Source: Drosophila persimilis
Taxonomy: Eukaryota; Arthropoda; Insecta; Diptera; Drosophilidae
Length of the DNA stretch: 64,000 bases
Reading direction: 5' to 3'
NCBI RefSeq assembly: GCF_003286085.1
Contig: NW_020825288.1
Span: 14,570,001-14,634,000 of the forward strand
Shown here: positions 35,760 through 46,113 of the stretch, piece after piece
Layout of the letters: each line of letters begins with the position of its first letter
Position numbering within the stretch: the first letter of the stretch is position 1
The notes under the pieces: generated by a model
What the model saw: the letters and a program-made list of their open reading frames with translations, nothing else
What the model was told of the DNA's origin: nothing
Databases searched by the model: none
Made by a program: the position numbers and the translations under genes

Positions 35760-36017
35760 AATTCAATGGGCCTTGTGCGCTCAGCCAAATCCTAGCAAAT
35801 CCTGTCAAATCCTCCTTGCACCCAGGCCCCACTTTGGCTCCCCCTACCCCAGCCAATGGTTAAGTAATGGCAAACATTCAACTTACTGTCGCTCTTTTCG
35901 CTGCTGTCGCTTCTTCTTGAACGCCTTCCGGACGCGCAGGAGGAGGAACGCGGCCCGATCCACGGACAGTGTGGTGCCACTCTTCTTCGTCGCAGGTCCT
36001 GCTGCAGTCTCCTCCAT
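8097..36017 (-). CDS. wake: wide awake, long isoform (ANKFN1/nmf9 orthologue)
   Basis: WAKE is a clock-output protein of fly neurons that promotes sleep onset and acts with the GABA-A receptor Rdl. Predicted coding exons, 5' to 3': 36017-35887, 32082-31880, 30708-30246, 30181-29855, 24596-24196, 12645-12103, 11988-11910, 11844-11741, 11674-11537, 11469-11245, 11097-10891, 10824-10614, 10548-8097. All junctions are GT..AG and agree in phase, giving 1827 codons plus stop. Regions: low-complexity N terminus with a polyQ tract (about residues 215-235), ankyrin repeats (about 690-750), FN3 (about 870-940), the ANKFN1 conserved block, a disordered Ser/Gln-rich stretch, and a Ras-association-like ubiquitin fold at the C terminus (about 1713-1815). 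The ATG at 36017 follows an in-frame stop with no earlier ATG. Joining 24196 to 12645 rests on phase only and needs transcript support. Confidence 0.82.
10614..11469 (-). CDS. wake: wake exons encoding the fibronectin type III region
   Basis: Three exons: 11469-11245, 11097-10891 and 10824-10614. The FN3 domain starts in the first (DAPASVVVDVTGDNSISVQ) and continues in the second, with the conserved core WSTRAD and GRRYFLRASCGNVKGWG. The third exon (WRDLDNREDRFVGRH) belongs to the conserved ANKFN1 stretch after FN3. Junctions are AAAG|GTACGC, ATCGA|GTGAGT and AGAAG|GTACAT, with phases 1, 1 and 2. Introns are short (147, 66 and 65 nt). Confidence 0.9.
11537..11674 (-). CDS. wake: wake exon between ankyrin and FN3 regions
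   Basis: A 138-nt exon that reads SAENIGSKLNGLLQDAESR and PPIFASRPSISSIIIG. Borders are TTTGCAG and AATTG|GTGAGT; phases fit both neighbours. It encodes a short linker helix between the ankyrin repeats and FN3. Confidence 0.85.
11741..12103 (-). CDS. wake: wake exons encoding ankyrin repeats
   Basis: The ankyrin helices begin at the end of exon 12645-12103 (HLHALFSAVEHG across the junction), continue in 11988-11910 (GHLDKARTILESTDVDVN) and finish in 11844-11741 (DGLSALDLAVLSNNRSMT, then MLLQHGA). The motif pattern, including an LSALDLAV helix and VDVN turn, is that of two to three ankyrin repeats. Splice sites are consensus and phases match. Confidence 0.88.
12103..12645 (-). CDS. wake: wake first exon common to both isoforms
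   Basis: A 543-nt exon that accepts a phase-1 donor. It starts within CGATAG|ACAACATT and contains a Gln-Ser repeat (QSQSQS), a tyrosine/proline stretch and an acidic segment (DDHDDEETADSADLE), ending at the first ankyrin helix. Because it takes phase 1, it can be joined to the long-form exon ending at 24196, to the cassette exon ending at 13310, or to the upstream alternative donor of the short first exon (14180). Confidence 0.85.
12646..13309 (-). other. wake intron between common and cassette exons
   Basis: A 664-nt intron with GTAAGA donor and CGATAG acceptor. The acceptor has a run of cytosines upstream. I see nothing else in it. Confidence 0.7.
13310..13590 (-). CDS. wake: wake cassette exon
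   Basis: A 281-nt exon (acceptor CTCTTGCAG, donor GATG|GTAAGA) that needs a phase-2 partner upstream and ends in phase 1 (GAT G|AC), matching the common exon. It encodes CYQSDSHKVPCPPQKLQ, then an Ala/Pro-rich tract and RRRHSHYAFD. The long-form exon ends in phase 1, so including this exon after it would break frame; it therefore appears specific to the 14843 form. Confidence 0.75.
13591..14175 (-). other. wake intron between short first exon and cassette
   Basis: A 585-nt intron for the downstream donor. It contains a GAAGCC hexamer run near 13859-13881 and no supported gene. Confidence 0.6.
14176..14843 (-). CDS. wake: wake first coding exon of the short isoform
   Basis: The exon starts at ATG 14843 and reads MERRKALGMYSKLKDQQ, followed by Arg/Ser-rich sequence and RKACKLLQIPESYCQPEQ, ending PMPYLNSR. 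Two donors lie 4 nt apart: AGTC|GTAGGT (exon end 14180, phase 1) and GTAG|GTGTCC (exon end 14176, phase 2). The second fits the cassette exon and the first fits direct joining to the common exon. Confidence 0.8.
15070..15115 (-). promoter_or_regulatory. Candidate promoter of the short wake transcript
   Basis: On the minus strand a TTTAAA (15108-15113) is followed by about nine GA repeats (15086-15103) and then AATCACGTTC at about the distance expected for a TATA-directed start. GAGA-type repeats are binding sites for GAGA factor at many fly promoters. The position is about 235 nt upstream of the ATG at 14843. The start site itself is inferred. Confidence 0.3.
15116..24195. other. wake long-form intron
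   Basis: About 9 kb without a supported gene. It lies inside the intron from exon 24196 to 12645 and upstream of the short promoter. It carries CT/GA tracts (near 15590-15620, 22022-22055, 22388-22410), a GGACA pentamer array (17244-17274), a CGACAA array (19491-19517), four 7-bp CGGCATG units (21324-21351), a run of 17 G (21444-21460) and a GC-rich CGT-repeat stretch (22897-22930). The 22.3-23.1 kb part, GC-rich and with GAGA tracts, might be another 5' exon or promoter, but I could not define one. Confidence 0.5.
24196..24596 (-). CDS. wake: wake long-form exon 5
   Basis: A 401-nt exon with acceptor TGTTTGCAG and donor AAACG|GTGAGT. The reading RRKDSSALQRSASIDSFAE is fixed by joining AG|G from the preceding exon. 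It is rich in Ser and Gly (a run of six Gly) with a His cluster, and ends TRRSKLTRIIN. It is predicted disordered, with SASIDS-like basophilic kinase sites. Confidence 0.8.
24597..29854. other. wake intron 4 (long form)
   Basis: A 5.3-kb intron with simple repeats only (CTCTG units near 28450-28473 and 29730-29780). A tandem similarity is visible between about 25376-25430 and 25468-25530, each carrying an ACATRCATGTGCTGTGCATG motif and GAATGC(T/G)G. No gene is supported. Confidence 0.5.
25370..25545. repeat. Imperfect tandem duplication in wake intron
   Basis: The phrase GTGCTGTGCATGACTC occurs at about 25388 and 25484, about 96 bp apart. Both copies are preceded by GCACAAGCAACAT and followed within about 50 bp by gaggcacaagcgaatgc-like sequence. 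A third, shorter match (GAGGCACAAGTGAAT) lies at about 25340. This looks like two to three units of a local duplication. Confidence 0.6.
29855..30181 (-). CDS. wake: wake long-form exon 4
   Basis: A 327-nt exon reading IPAPHVVAARAYRLAARKR, a (GS)n stretch, TFTRLAKLLHQSSGFSGRS and RRLSWER. Acceptor CGGCAAG is weak; donor GAGAG|GTGCGT. Phase 2 at both ends fits its neighbours. It is separated from exon 3 by an intron of only 64 nt (30182-30245). Confidence 0.78.
30246..30708 (-). CDS. wake: wake long-form exon 3 with polyQ
   Basis: A 463-nt exon reading ERLLGSKSRSGSASGH, then Gly-rich and Asn-rich runs, DDTNLVYRRKSSGS, a His cluster, a polyglutamine tract of about 19 residues encoded by mixed CAG/CAA (30331-30392), then SLFQLSDDFECHADGSLLLR. 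Acceptor CCCACACAG and donor CTCAG|GTGAGT are consensus. Confidence 0.8.
30709..31879. other. wake intron 2 (long form)
   Basis: A 1.2-kb AT-rich intron with short T and A runs. I see no gene or defined repeat in it. Confidence 0.6.
31880..32082 (-). CDS. wake: wake long-form exon 2
   Basis: A 203-nt exon that reads AQQSSAAAGGSASGVGSG, a Gly-rich run, SRKLPPPLLRSRTLPAIIVP and SLHTDKQTFQL. Acceptor CCTTTCAG; donor TTGG|GTGCGT. The junction to exon 3 gives FQLEERLLG; that to exon 1 gives KERQAQQSS. Both are in frame. Confidence 0.8.
32083..35886. other. wake intron 1 (long form)
   Basis: A 3.8-kb intron. It contains ATTCCC repeats (about 32301-32332), a CTCTG array (about 32608-32641) and a ten-copy CTGG tetranucleotide array at 35715-35757. 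No gene is supported. Confidence 0.55.
35715..35757. repeat. (CTGG)n tetranucleotide microsatellite
   Basis: About ten perfect GGCT units, 130 bp downstream (in transcription sense) of the donor of the first long-form wake exon. It is a likely polymorphic marker. Confidence 0.9.
35887..36017 (-). CDS. wake: wake long-form first coding exon
   Basis: The ATG at 36017 opens MEETAAGPATKKSGTTLSVD, followed by RAAFLLLRVRKAFKKKRQ, a hydrophobic-then-basic helix, and the exon ends at ACA|GTAAGT. Upstream in frame there is a TGA (near 36090) and no other ATG, so this is the likely start unless a further coding exon is spliced in at the CACACAG site just before the ATG. Confidence 0.7.
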
Positions 36018-37776
36018 CTCTGTGTGGCCGTTGTTGTTGTTGCTCTTGTGGTGGGTGCTCCTTCGCTCGAGGCTGCTGGTGGCAAGTTTTCAGTGTCTGT
36101 GTCTGTGTCTGTGTCGGCTGCAAAGGCTCAAGCTGGGCTGCTGCCGTGGCAGTGCCGTCTAGGAAAACTTGCGCACTTGCCGACTGACATTTGGTATGCT
36201 CCTGGCGTAGGTCCTGGTCTTGCCCTCACTTTTGGCTTATGCTGCTGGCGGGTGGGCTTGCGCTACACTTGCTCTCCTATTACTGTGACAATCATCATCC
36301 TGTGTGCTGCAGGATGCGGGAACAAGGATATATATAACGACACTCACACACAACACACACTCGCTTATTTGCATATCCTGGCAGGACGTGACCTGTCTCT
36401 GGGTCCTCTATCTGTCTGACAATTGCGTGGCAAAAAGCAAATAATATTTTGTTTACTTGTCGCAAAAGCCCCGTCTCATCCTTTCATCCACCCATCCTCC
36501 CATCTTCCCATCCTCCCCACATTCCCATTTTCACACACTCCATCACACACAAGCCCGGGACAAGAGTGTAATAATATGCATTCATATGATATTGTTTTAT
36601 TTATGATCTCTCTCTCCCTCGCCTTATTGCTGCTTAGGTAAGTTGCAAATTTCTCTGCGTTTTACGCATTTCCATAAACGAATTTCCCCAGACCAAGGAC
36701 ATTTGTCATGACACGTAATCGTGAAACGCACTCGGGTATATGCTGTTTGTTTAGATGGATGTAACAGGGTCGTAAAGAGTATACCCCTTTAGATTGTACC
36801 TCAGTTCAGTCGGATACTAGTGTTACAGCACAAAAAAAGAGTGGTACTCCTTTAGTTCTACTCGATGTAGCTGTTTTCATAGATATTATCTACCAAACCA
36901 CCTAAAACTCATCTCTTTCAAAAATGCATTAAAGCCATAAAAGCAAAGAGGAAGATATGCCAGCAACCCATAAGATATTCTCTTTGTTCTTCTTTTGTCT
37001 TACGCATATTAAATTCCACTTTTGTGCAACAAAATGAAATCTGAAGAGCGGGGGTATATTCCATTCGGAATACTCGACTTCCTCTTTCTCTTCCTTTCGC
37101 TCGTTTTATTATCGGTAAATAAGAATTTAAATTCCTGCGGCTCCTTGGGTGGCAGGTCAAGAACACGTGACTCCCTCAACCCTCCTCAGCGAGGGGTTAT
37201 TTTCGGGCACTTGAGCTGTTTGACGAGGTGATGGCTTTCCTTAAGAGGCGACATTGTCATTGTCAGCTTCATTATCATAATCGTACCTTTTTTTCCAGAT
37301 CAATTACGGATTAACTGTCAGCTTTATTTGTGTGGCCGAGAAAAGGGGGAAGTTATCCGGAGGGAGAGCGAAAGAGTAGGGAAAAAGGTAATCCAGGGGA
37401 AGCCATGAAAATGTAAAAATGGAGCCCATCCCCTTGGATAAAGTTGGGATGTCTTCAGTGCCACCTGCTTTCCACCTGCTGTCAGGCAAGTGACTTTTGT
37501 GAGCTTGAGTGGATTTTGCGAACATTTTACAGCACTTACGAAGCCACACACACACACACACACACACACTCACAGGCAGATAGACAGACAGACAGACACA
37601 AGCGTCTCTGTGTGCGACAGTTGCCTTGATAAAGGATAAGAAATTGCTTCCCGCTCCATTCACCGACCGGAATCCCAGACCAAGGGACATCCCGCAAAGC
37701 GCCTTAATGCTGCTTGTCGGCTAACTTAATATTGACACATTTGCTTGGCCACAAATGAAAACTATTTACGAGCTGG

Positions 37777-37810
37777 AGGTGGAGCTGGAGCTGGAGCTGG
37801 AGCTGGAGCT
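37777..37810. repeat. GGAGCT hexanucleotide array
   Basis: Five to six tandem GGAGCT units, ending in AGCTCAGCTGCAGCTC, which is itself palindromic. Confidence 0.85.
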
Positions 37811-40800
37811 CAGCTGCAGCTCATCTGCAAAATCTGCACAGACGTGAAGGTGTTTGTGCCATATCTGTGTCCTTGGACAAGTACAGAGACCTGCCAGAGG
37901 CGCGTGTTTGGGCAGGATTTAGGTCACATACTCTTACGAGCAGGCTCAAATCAAGCAGAAACATTCCATTTTGATGAGGGTGATGATGGTGATGGGAACG
38001 ATGATGGGCCAAGACAAGCAAGCAATTATTTCTTGATTTGGTAATCACAGCCGGCAGCTGTCAGGTTCAGTTCCGACTGAGGACAGGGCAGGACAAGACA
38101 GGACTCCAACTTTGGCCAAACTTTTCGCTTACTGACTTAAACATGCAACTGGAAGTTGTGCTGTGACTAGAAGCAAATTATTTCTGACTCAAACCCTAAC
38201 CGCCGACACCTCTGGTAGAAAGGACTGTTTCCAAATGGCAGTTGCCAGGCCACAGGCAAATGCAACTGTCAGGCTACCAGTGGAATAATTTCCGAACTGC
38301 TGGAGCGACCTGCGGATCCGGGCATCGAGTTAATTGAATGTCATGCCAAGCCGTGGCTGGGATGTGCCCTATGGCCCGTGGCCCGTGGCCCGTTCCCGTC
38401 CAAAGCTCATTTCCGGCCACGCCTCTGGTTCCGACCTGTAACATAAATTGCGCAATTTGACTTTAAAGTCAATCATTTCACGCTCTGTTGCGTCCTAGAG
38501 GCAAAAGGGCAGCATCCTTCTCAGGTGAAAAAGGGGCCCTAAACCCGAAACCCGAAACCCAAACCACATCAGTGGCACGTCACTTGCAACGCTTCCGCTG
38601 TTGATTTATTTGCCATTACTCCAGTACGTGACCAGTCGGTGGCATCCGTCTCCAACCTGCCACGACTGCTACTTCTGGTGCTGTTTAGGATACGAGCCAG
38701 GATGCCATAATTAAATAACAATTTGCCAGCAGACTCCGACAGAGAGTGCTCGCCCAAAAGGACACTCACACATGTCCGGGAGTGGGGAGCCGGAGCCGGA
38801 GCCAGAGCCGCCAGTTGGCCAAAACTGCCATCAAGTGTCGGGCATAAAGCGAACGCCACCAAACTCCCTTTATAGCCAAAACACATTCCACAGTCGTGGA
38901 GGACACCATCGCGTTTTTCTTTTGCATAATTTCAGAGAGAATATCTGTATATAATCGTACTCGTACTCGTCCCTTGTCCTATATGCATGGCATGTACATA
39001 TACATACAGGCCATGTCAGCTTGTAACTAAATGTTTTTCCATTTGGCTAAGGCCAGACATAGCCAGAGTCCAGAGGAGAATGCTGCTTCGGAGGTCGAAG
39101 CATAACATACCCTGAGGATTGATCGGTTCTTTGACAGATAGACACTGCCTGCTGTACAATAAAGGACGCCTTCCAGCCTTGGCAACGCCTTTATGGTAAG
39201 TAGTGTATAAAAAGAAAGCGAGAAAGAGCAGGAAATGAGCGAAAATTTATGCAGAAAGTAATTAAAACTGCCGTTGTCCTGCCACATTTCCAGCTACAGA
39301 TGTCTACTCTTGAGGGGCTGGAGGGGCGTGGCCGGCTCTGAGATGTTTTTAAGGATTTGTTGCGCTCGTAAAAGTAAAATTTAATGAAGTTGCAGCATAA
39401 AAGGAGCATAAACACGAGCCAAGTGGCTCGATGACCTTTGTCCTTTGTGCTTCTCGCTGGCTCTCTTCCTTTTTGCTTGGTGCTTGGCCCTAAGTGGTTT
39501 CCCCGAGTGTTTGTCTCTGTCTTAATTACTCGGCTTTCGTCTCATTGTCCGCCGGTCACAAAGCCAAATACCAAAACACCTTAAGCCACAGCCACAGCGT
39601 CCGCCAAAGCCTCGGCAACAGCCTCCGCCTGGGCTCCCGGTGTGCTCCAACTTTCCACGTGCTCGCCTGCAATGTGGGGCAGCAGTGAAAAGCACAATCA
39701 ATTTCATTGGGAGCTACACAATAGAAGGACACGCACACCGCCCATCCACCCGTCCGCCCTTCCTTGCGGCAGCCCGGATCCACCCACTTAATTTAAAGGA
39801 CTAATTGTCAACATGCCGCATTTGCCACTCGCTAAAGAGTCTCTCCGTTTGTGTGGGTGAGCGTTACGGCTGACTGGAGGCGTGGCAAGCTGCCTGAGGC
39901 AATATAATTGGGATTTCATCTAAGCGTATTGTAGGCAGAGAGAGAGAGAGTGAGTAAAGGCATCCCTGGAGCTACCTCAGCCTGAATGGGAACGGCTTTC
40001 ACATCAAATTTCCACACTCCAATGGCGACCACAGAGACTGTGGCTCTCCTGTAGTGAACCCATTATATGTTATCAACGTCTGGAACATCTAATTTCTGGC
40101 TAATTGTCTCTGGCCACAGCCCCCTTCTGGCCATTGGAGAAGCCTTCGGCCTTCTTTCACACAGACGTCAAGAGACTATGAGTGGCCTTATCCACACGGA
40201 GCTTGCTCGCCCCTGCCTACTCTGTCCAGGCTCGTATCTAAGCTAAACACTCGGGGAACACCTAACCAAATGGCCTTTAGAGCTCATTGTTTGGCCCCAG
40301 ACTGCCCCCAGGCTCTGGGTCTCCACCGATACGGGCACTAGCCTCGCCCTCTCTCTCTCTCTGTGCTGTGCTACTCCTCCTGCCCATTTTTGCTCTACTG
40401 TTATTGTTGTTGTCTGTCATTGTCTGGTCATATCAAGGCAGCTGCCAGTCAGCCAGACGAGGCGGCTAAGTAGAATGCGTATGGCCTTATCCCATCTCTC
40501 CAAGGCCCGCAATATTAACACTTGAGTACAATTTCTGGGGCGCTGGCGGAGCAACATTTTCCAGTGTAAATAGCCGGGCCAACACAAAAGCCGTTAAAAC
40601 AAAGCAGGCCAAATGTGCGATGAGCGACAAGGCGAGCGTAAATAATGCCGGAATATGCGACATGTTAACAAGGCAACGCCTTGAGAGGATTGCCGTGGGA
40701 CAGGCGATGGGATTGGATTGGATTGGTTTGGTTTGGGGGGATAGGATGGGATGGTAGGGTATGGGTGAGGGGCGTAGATTGAATCAGGGACGGGGAGTGG

Positions 40801-43561
40801 AGTGTCGGAATTACAGGTCCTCTGTATTTATACATTTTACAGGGCTTGACGATAACTAAAAGCCAAAGAGCAGAACATGGCAAAAGAGGCACACATAGAC
40901 AACGGGGCGTATGCGTTTTCTCGAGCGTCCAACCATGAAAATGCCATCCTTGAAATGTATTTATACAGTATGCATACATAAACATACATAAACGTATGTA
41001 TTGTGTTAGCGTGTTGGTGTGTGAGTGTGTTTTCTTTCGTCTGACTTGGCTTGGCCGGCATTTATGGTTTAAGTTTCCAAGTTGTGTTTTATTTTTGCTG
41101 CTGTTTTGTTTAGTGGAAATTCTATGCCGCCATTGACTGGCACACACACACACACGCACGCATTCAGGGAGGTACACACACACACACACACCCACAGGGG
41201 CATTATAGTTTTTGTTTTTTGCCAGCGCCGAATAGCTGTCGGGCACAAGACAATCGAGACACTCACTCACTCACTCACTCACTCACTCTCTCGGTAAAGC
41301 CAAGTAAAGGTAAAGTAAGGCAATGGCAATACGGCAGCTGGCTGTGAAAAACGAGCAAAACGTTGCACAGATTTCATGCCTCGCTGCAGTCAGCAGTCAG
41401 CAGGCAAAAACAAACAGGCCAACAAAGAAGCCAACCATTTGATGGCCAACACGGCAATCACAGCTAACGGGCACAGTGAGGGCTGACTGGAATGGAACAG
41501 CAGACTCGAAAACGTCACACCTGTCAGGCAAAACCCTGAAAAATTGTATATTTTTTCCCAGATCTCTTCGACACTGTCCAGCGAAAGGGGCACCATTCTC
41601 TGAATCAGGCAGGCGAACTTTCATATAAAGTTGAAAGGGAATCAGAAGGGAACCTACTATTCCCTGATTGTTTTATTCAGCTAAGGAACGACTCTGAAAG
41701 CCGGATCTCTCTTAAAAGTAGTTTACTATAGCATCAAAAACTTTACATTTCTATTAATTTCCGGTCATGAAGAGACTTCATTTGAAAGTACAATAGAATC
41801 AATAGAAAAGGGAAGTTTGTCCAAAATTTGTGTACACAGTTTTTGTTCGTGCCTAGAAAAAGGCTCTTGTCTTTATTATAATAATAATAGCCTTGGTAAA
41901 CAAGAATTGACAACTTTAAATATTTAACGAAAGCCCTTCCAAGAATGCCATTAACATATTTCAGCCAACTCTGAACTTACGGGTATATATTTTCCGAAAC
42001 TCTCGCAACTTTTTTGGGAAATTCATTTATGCCAACTTTTACTGTCTTTTCGAATGGTGGGCGTGGGTATTCATGAACGAGTGAATGACAGCAATGGGTG
42101 ACAGCAGCAACACATATGCGCTATGATGATGCTGAAACCCAGCGACAACCAGGCCAGACCCCAGTACCCTCCAGTCCAGTGCTCTATCTATGTATCTACG
42201 GGCATGAAAAATTACAAGCTTTTAAATTGAAATTTCAGAGTGCAAGCAGCACTAAACAGCAGAGCAAGGGAACGACGAGGAGCAGGACAGGAAGGACACG
42301 AGAACGGAGAGGAGTCGGCAGACAGGATACGAGCGCGGACACGCTCGACTGTTTATTATTTGTGGCTTTATTATTCAGGCCACTGGCACCGGGTCATATT
42401 TTGTTGCTTCCTCTGTTGCCAACAATTTGCCGTGGCTAATCAACAAATGAATTGCCGTGACATGCCACAAGTCCATTGCGTATACGCCATGTTCACGTAG
42501 CTTCCACTCTGAGTGCGGTGTCCCTTCTTTTTTCAATTTAAAATTATAGACCAGCATGGATGGGGCTCCGTAATGTGTGTGGGGCTGCAGAAGATAGAAA
42601 TGCTCGTATAATTAGCCGACTCCACAACGACGTCCGCTTGGGGCACGTGGCTGTAAATGGCAGATTGACCTCGCTTTAAAGGGAAGCCAGAGTGCCTCAT
42701 TAGCCAGCAAAAATCAGCAGCAGATCCTTGCAAAAGCTTAGGTCAGAACTGATTAGATGGCAGCCATCCAAGGGGGGAGAGGCAATGGTAAGTCCTCTGC
42801 AATCATCTTTCGAGTTCGTAGTGTTAATCGACAGACTAATTGAATTAGGAATTTGAGAATTCATTTACCGATAAACGCAATTAATGTTCTATTTTGGCCT
42901 GTCCTTCCACTCCTTCCTCTTACCCGTGCGACCAATGGAAAAACCAAGAATTTTAAATCCCAATAATGAAAAGGCAAAGGCAAACGCAAACAGAAATTTC
43001 CATTTTCCAAACCGAGTTTCCCCTCCCTCTTCGCCCAAACAGATAGCTGCCTGCGTCAGCATAATTGCCAAACTAGAAAGAGACAGCCATAGCGAGAGGG
43101 AGAAAGGCAGAGTCGAAGGAACATTGTGTTTACGCCTCTGCACAGTTCGTAGCAGAAACTCAATTTTCAAACAGCTCAATTGGTAAGACTCTTGCCCTCC
43201 TCCGCCTGCACTTGACCAGGCCCGAAATAAACTGCATTTCATAATTAAATTCCTGTATATTCCATGCAGATGTGCATGTGTGTGGCAGTAGGCAAAATGA
43301 ATATTTATGCTAAATAGTGAATAACAATTTTGGTCAGATTAGACCGGCGACCAGGTCGTAGATTTTCCCGTAACCAAATCCGAGCTCAAAAGGCGGAAAC
43401 GACTGTGGCGTGTGTCGGGAGTAAAACTTCCTGGCGGTGTCCTACGGCGTGTGCCTGTGCGTGTTGATTGGCATTGTCGGCCCCGGACGGGGCCCCAAAA
43501 ACCAGGTCCAAATTGGCAAATACATAACAGCTAGTCAGACAAACAGACAGACAATCGGGCG

Positions 43562-43590
43562 GGCAGGCAGGCAGGCAGGCAGGCAGGCAG
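43562..43590. repeat. (GCAG)n microsatellite
   Basis: Seven perfect GGCA units followed by GACA. Related tetranucleotide runs occur at 35715 and 43991. Confidence 0.9.
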
Positions 43591-46079
43591 ACAAGCCGAT
43601 GAAAAAATGATTGGGGAAATCCCCTCAAAGGCAAATACCAAGGCACGTGATATGGATAAAACAGAGTAGGGAATAGAGTCAGAGAGAGAGAGGGAGAGAA
43701 AGGACAAATGGCGGACTACCGCCGCTTCAGTTAACAAATCCCAGGCAAGCATCCGCATCTGCCAAGACAACATTAAAGCTGCAAGTACCAGAAGACAAAT
43801 GACAGAGGAAGAGAGGGACTTTTTGGGTGGACGGGGGAACAGTCCTCAAACCCAATCGACAAACAGTTTGGTGTTGGTTTGCCGTTTGCCAAATATTGAC
43901 AGGCAGGGCCATGTGCGAAAGCTTCAAAGGGAGAAGGGGCAGGGCGCCGGGCGCTGGGCCTAAACGACCTACAAATGTAATTTCCCTATGCCAGCCAGCC
44001 AGCCAGCCAGCCACCCACCCACCGCTTACACAACCCCAATCGATGGCATGGACTAGACCAGACCCAGAAAAGAATCCCCAAATCCAAATAGATACACAAA
44101 TCAACCGCAAAACAAAATAAAGCACTGAAAGCGAAACATATTCAAGAAGAGCACATCAAAGCGAAGGCGGCGAGAGAGAGAAACAGTGAGAGTGAGGACA
44201 ATTACGCTCAATTTCAGAGCCACAAGGACGACTACTCCACCTCGGCCTTTGTGCCCTGACCAACTAAAAATACAGAAATCTGCTCTAATTGTAATTTAGA
44301 TTGCAGGCTCTGAGCCAAGTGAGAGGCAGAGGCGGAGCAAATCGATAGAATGTCGGGCATTCAATTACGCGTGAAGAGCGGACAATGTCGATGATACATT
44401 CAACCCATAACTGGACAGACTTTGAGAGCCATCCACATCAGGAGCAGCAGCAGAAACAGCAACAGCAGCAGCAGCAGACGAGAGGTATCCGTGGAAATGC
44501 TTTTATTTGTTTGCCTTTCACTACAAACATCCCCCAGCCCACGCCATCGACACCATCACCTCATAGCATTATAAAGCTATTTTAGTCAGAACTCGGTCAT
44601 AGTTATAGTCCAAGGTCATGCCACACAGACACACCAGTTACACACACACACACGCTATGAAATATATTTAAAGAAAAACCCGTAGCATACATTTCGGGGC
44701 GCCCATTTTTGACACTTCATTAGTTCGCATGAATGAATGTGTGTAAGGGTATAAATAAAAAGGAACCCCCCCCCCCCCCTGAGCTGTCGATGATAATGCG
44801 GATGGAGAAACGGAATAAGCGGAACAAGCAAACTTTTTATGATTCGCCTTCAAACACCATTGGCAATGGGCAAATTTGCCTACAAAGTCAGAGAAAGGAA
44901 AGTTTCCCATTGTAGCAGCCAATAACGAATCGAAGGTAAAACTTTCGCAGCCAAAACAAAATACTGTGCCATAAAAGCGCTCCCGGCTGTTGGGTAATCG
45001 TTAGACGGTGGTGGTGGTGGCTGGAGCAAAGCACCGACTTTTACATTCATGATTTACGATGCGTCTCCGCTGGGCGAACGGGCGAGCGAGGGAGCAAAGG
45101 ACCGAGCGAGCGAGGCCATTCCCCAAGCCAGGTGGCACAAATCAACGTGCCCCAACGCGAGTCTTGCCATTGTTTTCTAGCTGTTCAGCAGCTCCTCAGA
45201 TGCTGCGGATCCTGGGCGAATGCCAATGCACATCTCGGGCATTAATCAAGAATAAAACTGGAGCAGACAGACGAACTGAAGCGAATTGGTAATAAGACTT
45301 GCGCGATAAGCCCCAAGGATATCATACTAATTGACTGCCGTGTGCAAGCGGACAGGCGGACGGGCGGACGGGCAGGGGACTGGATTCCGAATCCCCTATC
45401 GAAATGATTGAACCTGAGATTGCTTGGGGTTTTCCATTTCTCTGCTCTTAAGCTTTCCACTCAATCCAAAGCTAAGGCCGAAAATTGCAAAAACATTCGA
45501 ATTACGCAGTGTTTTTTTGCTTGTTTAATTAAAAGAGAAAAATTGAATTACAATAAATCAGAAAATGTTGCCAGAACAACAAAAATATGGTAAACTAATT
45601 GGCTGGCAGTCCAGCAAAAATACCAGCAAACCACAGAGTGATAACTGAAACCGTGACAAAAACTCAAGGCGACACATTAGAAGAGTACTGGAAATGTTAG
45701 CAGCTATTCGAGCTGTTAGGGTTGATTGAATTCTGAATAAATGTCTAACTCTAAGGCAAAACCGAACATTTTATTGGGGCCAGCGCACTTGAGAGGGCCT
45801 TGCCGATCGCTGATTTATATGAAGAAAACAATGTACTAAACTCGGCCCAACTAAACTAATATACAAGAACATTTTTAAACGTTTGTCAGGCCTGTCGTGT
45901 TCATGTTTTATAGATAATTCATTCATATGGTTATCTGCTTGAAGTTTGTGGACTCAGCTGCTGGAAACTGGCTCAATCTTTATTAATTGCATTGCAATGA
46001 ACGTTGGCATTTGGCACATATATACATGTATGTGCAACGAACAGAACAGCAAGCAGCAAAGAAATGTCAGGCAGCCACA

Positions 46080-46080
46080 A

Positions 46081-46108
<28 letters not shown>
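46080..46108. repeat. (CA)n microsatellite
   Basis: About 13 uninterrupted CA units, the longest dinucleotide tract in the window. Confidence 0.9.

Positions 46109-46113
<5 letters not shown>

Noticed and set aside
37777-37820. GGAGCT array as a possible CRISPR-like or protein-binding array
   Set aside because: Units are directly adjacent without spacers; an ordinary microsatellite.
38540-38565. CCCGAAACCCGAAACCCAAACC as telomere-like repeat
   Set aside because: Three imperfect units only; Drosophila telomeres are not made of short repeats.
40665-41270. 201-aa minus-strand ORF
   Set aside because: Composition follows CA and CACT microsatellites (Cys/Val and His/Thr runs); no domain.
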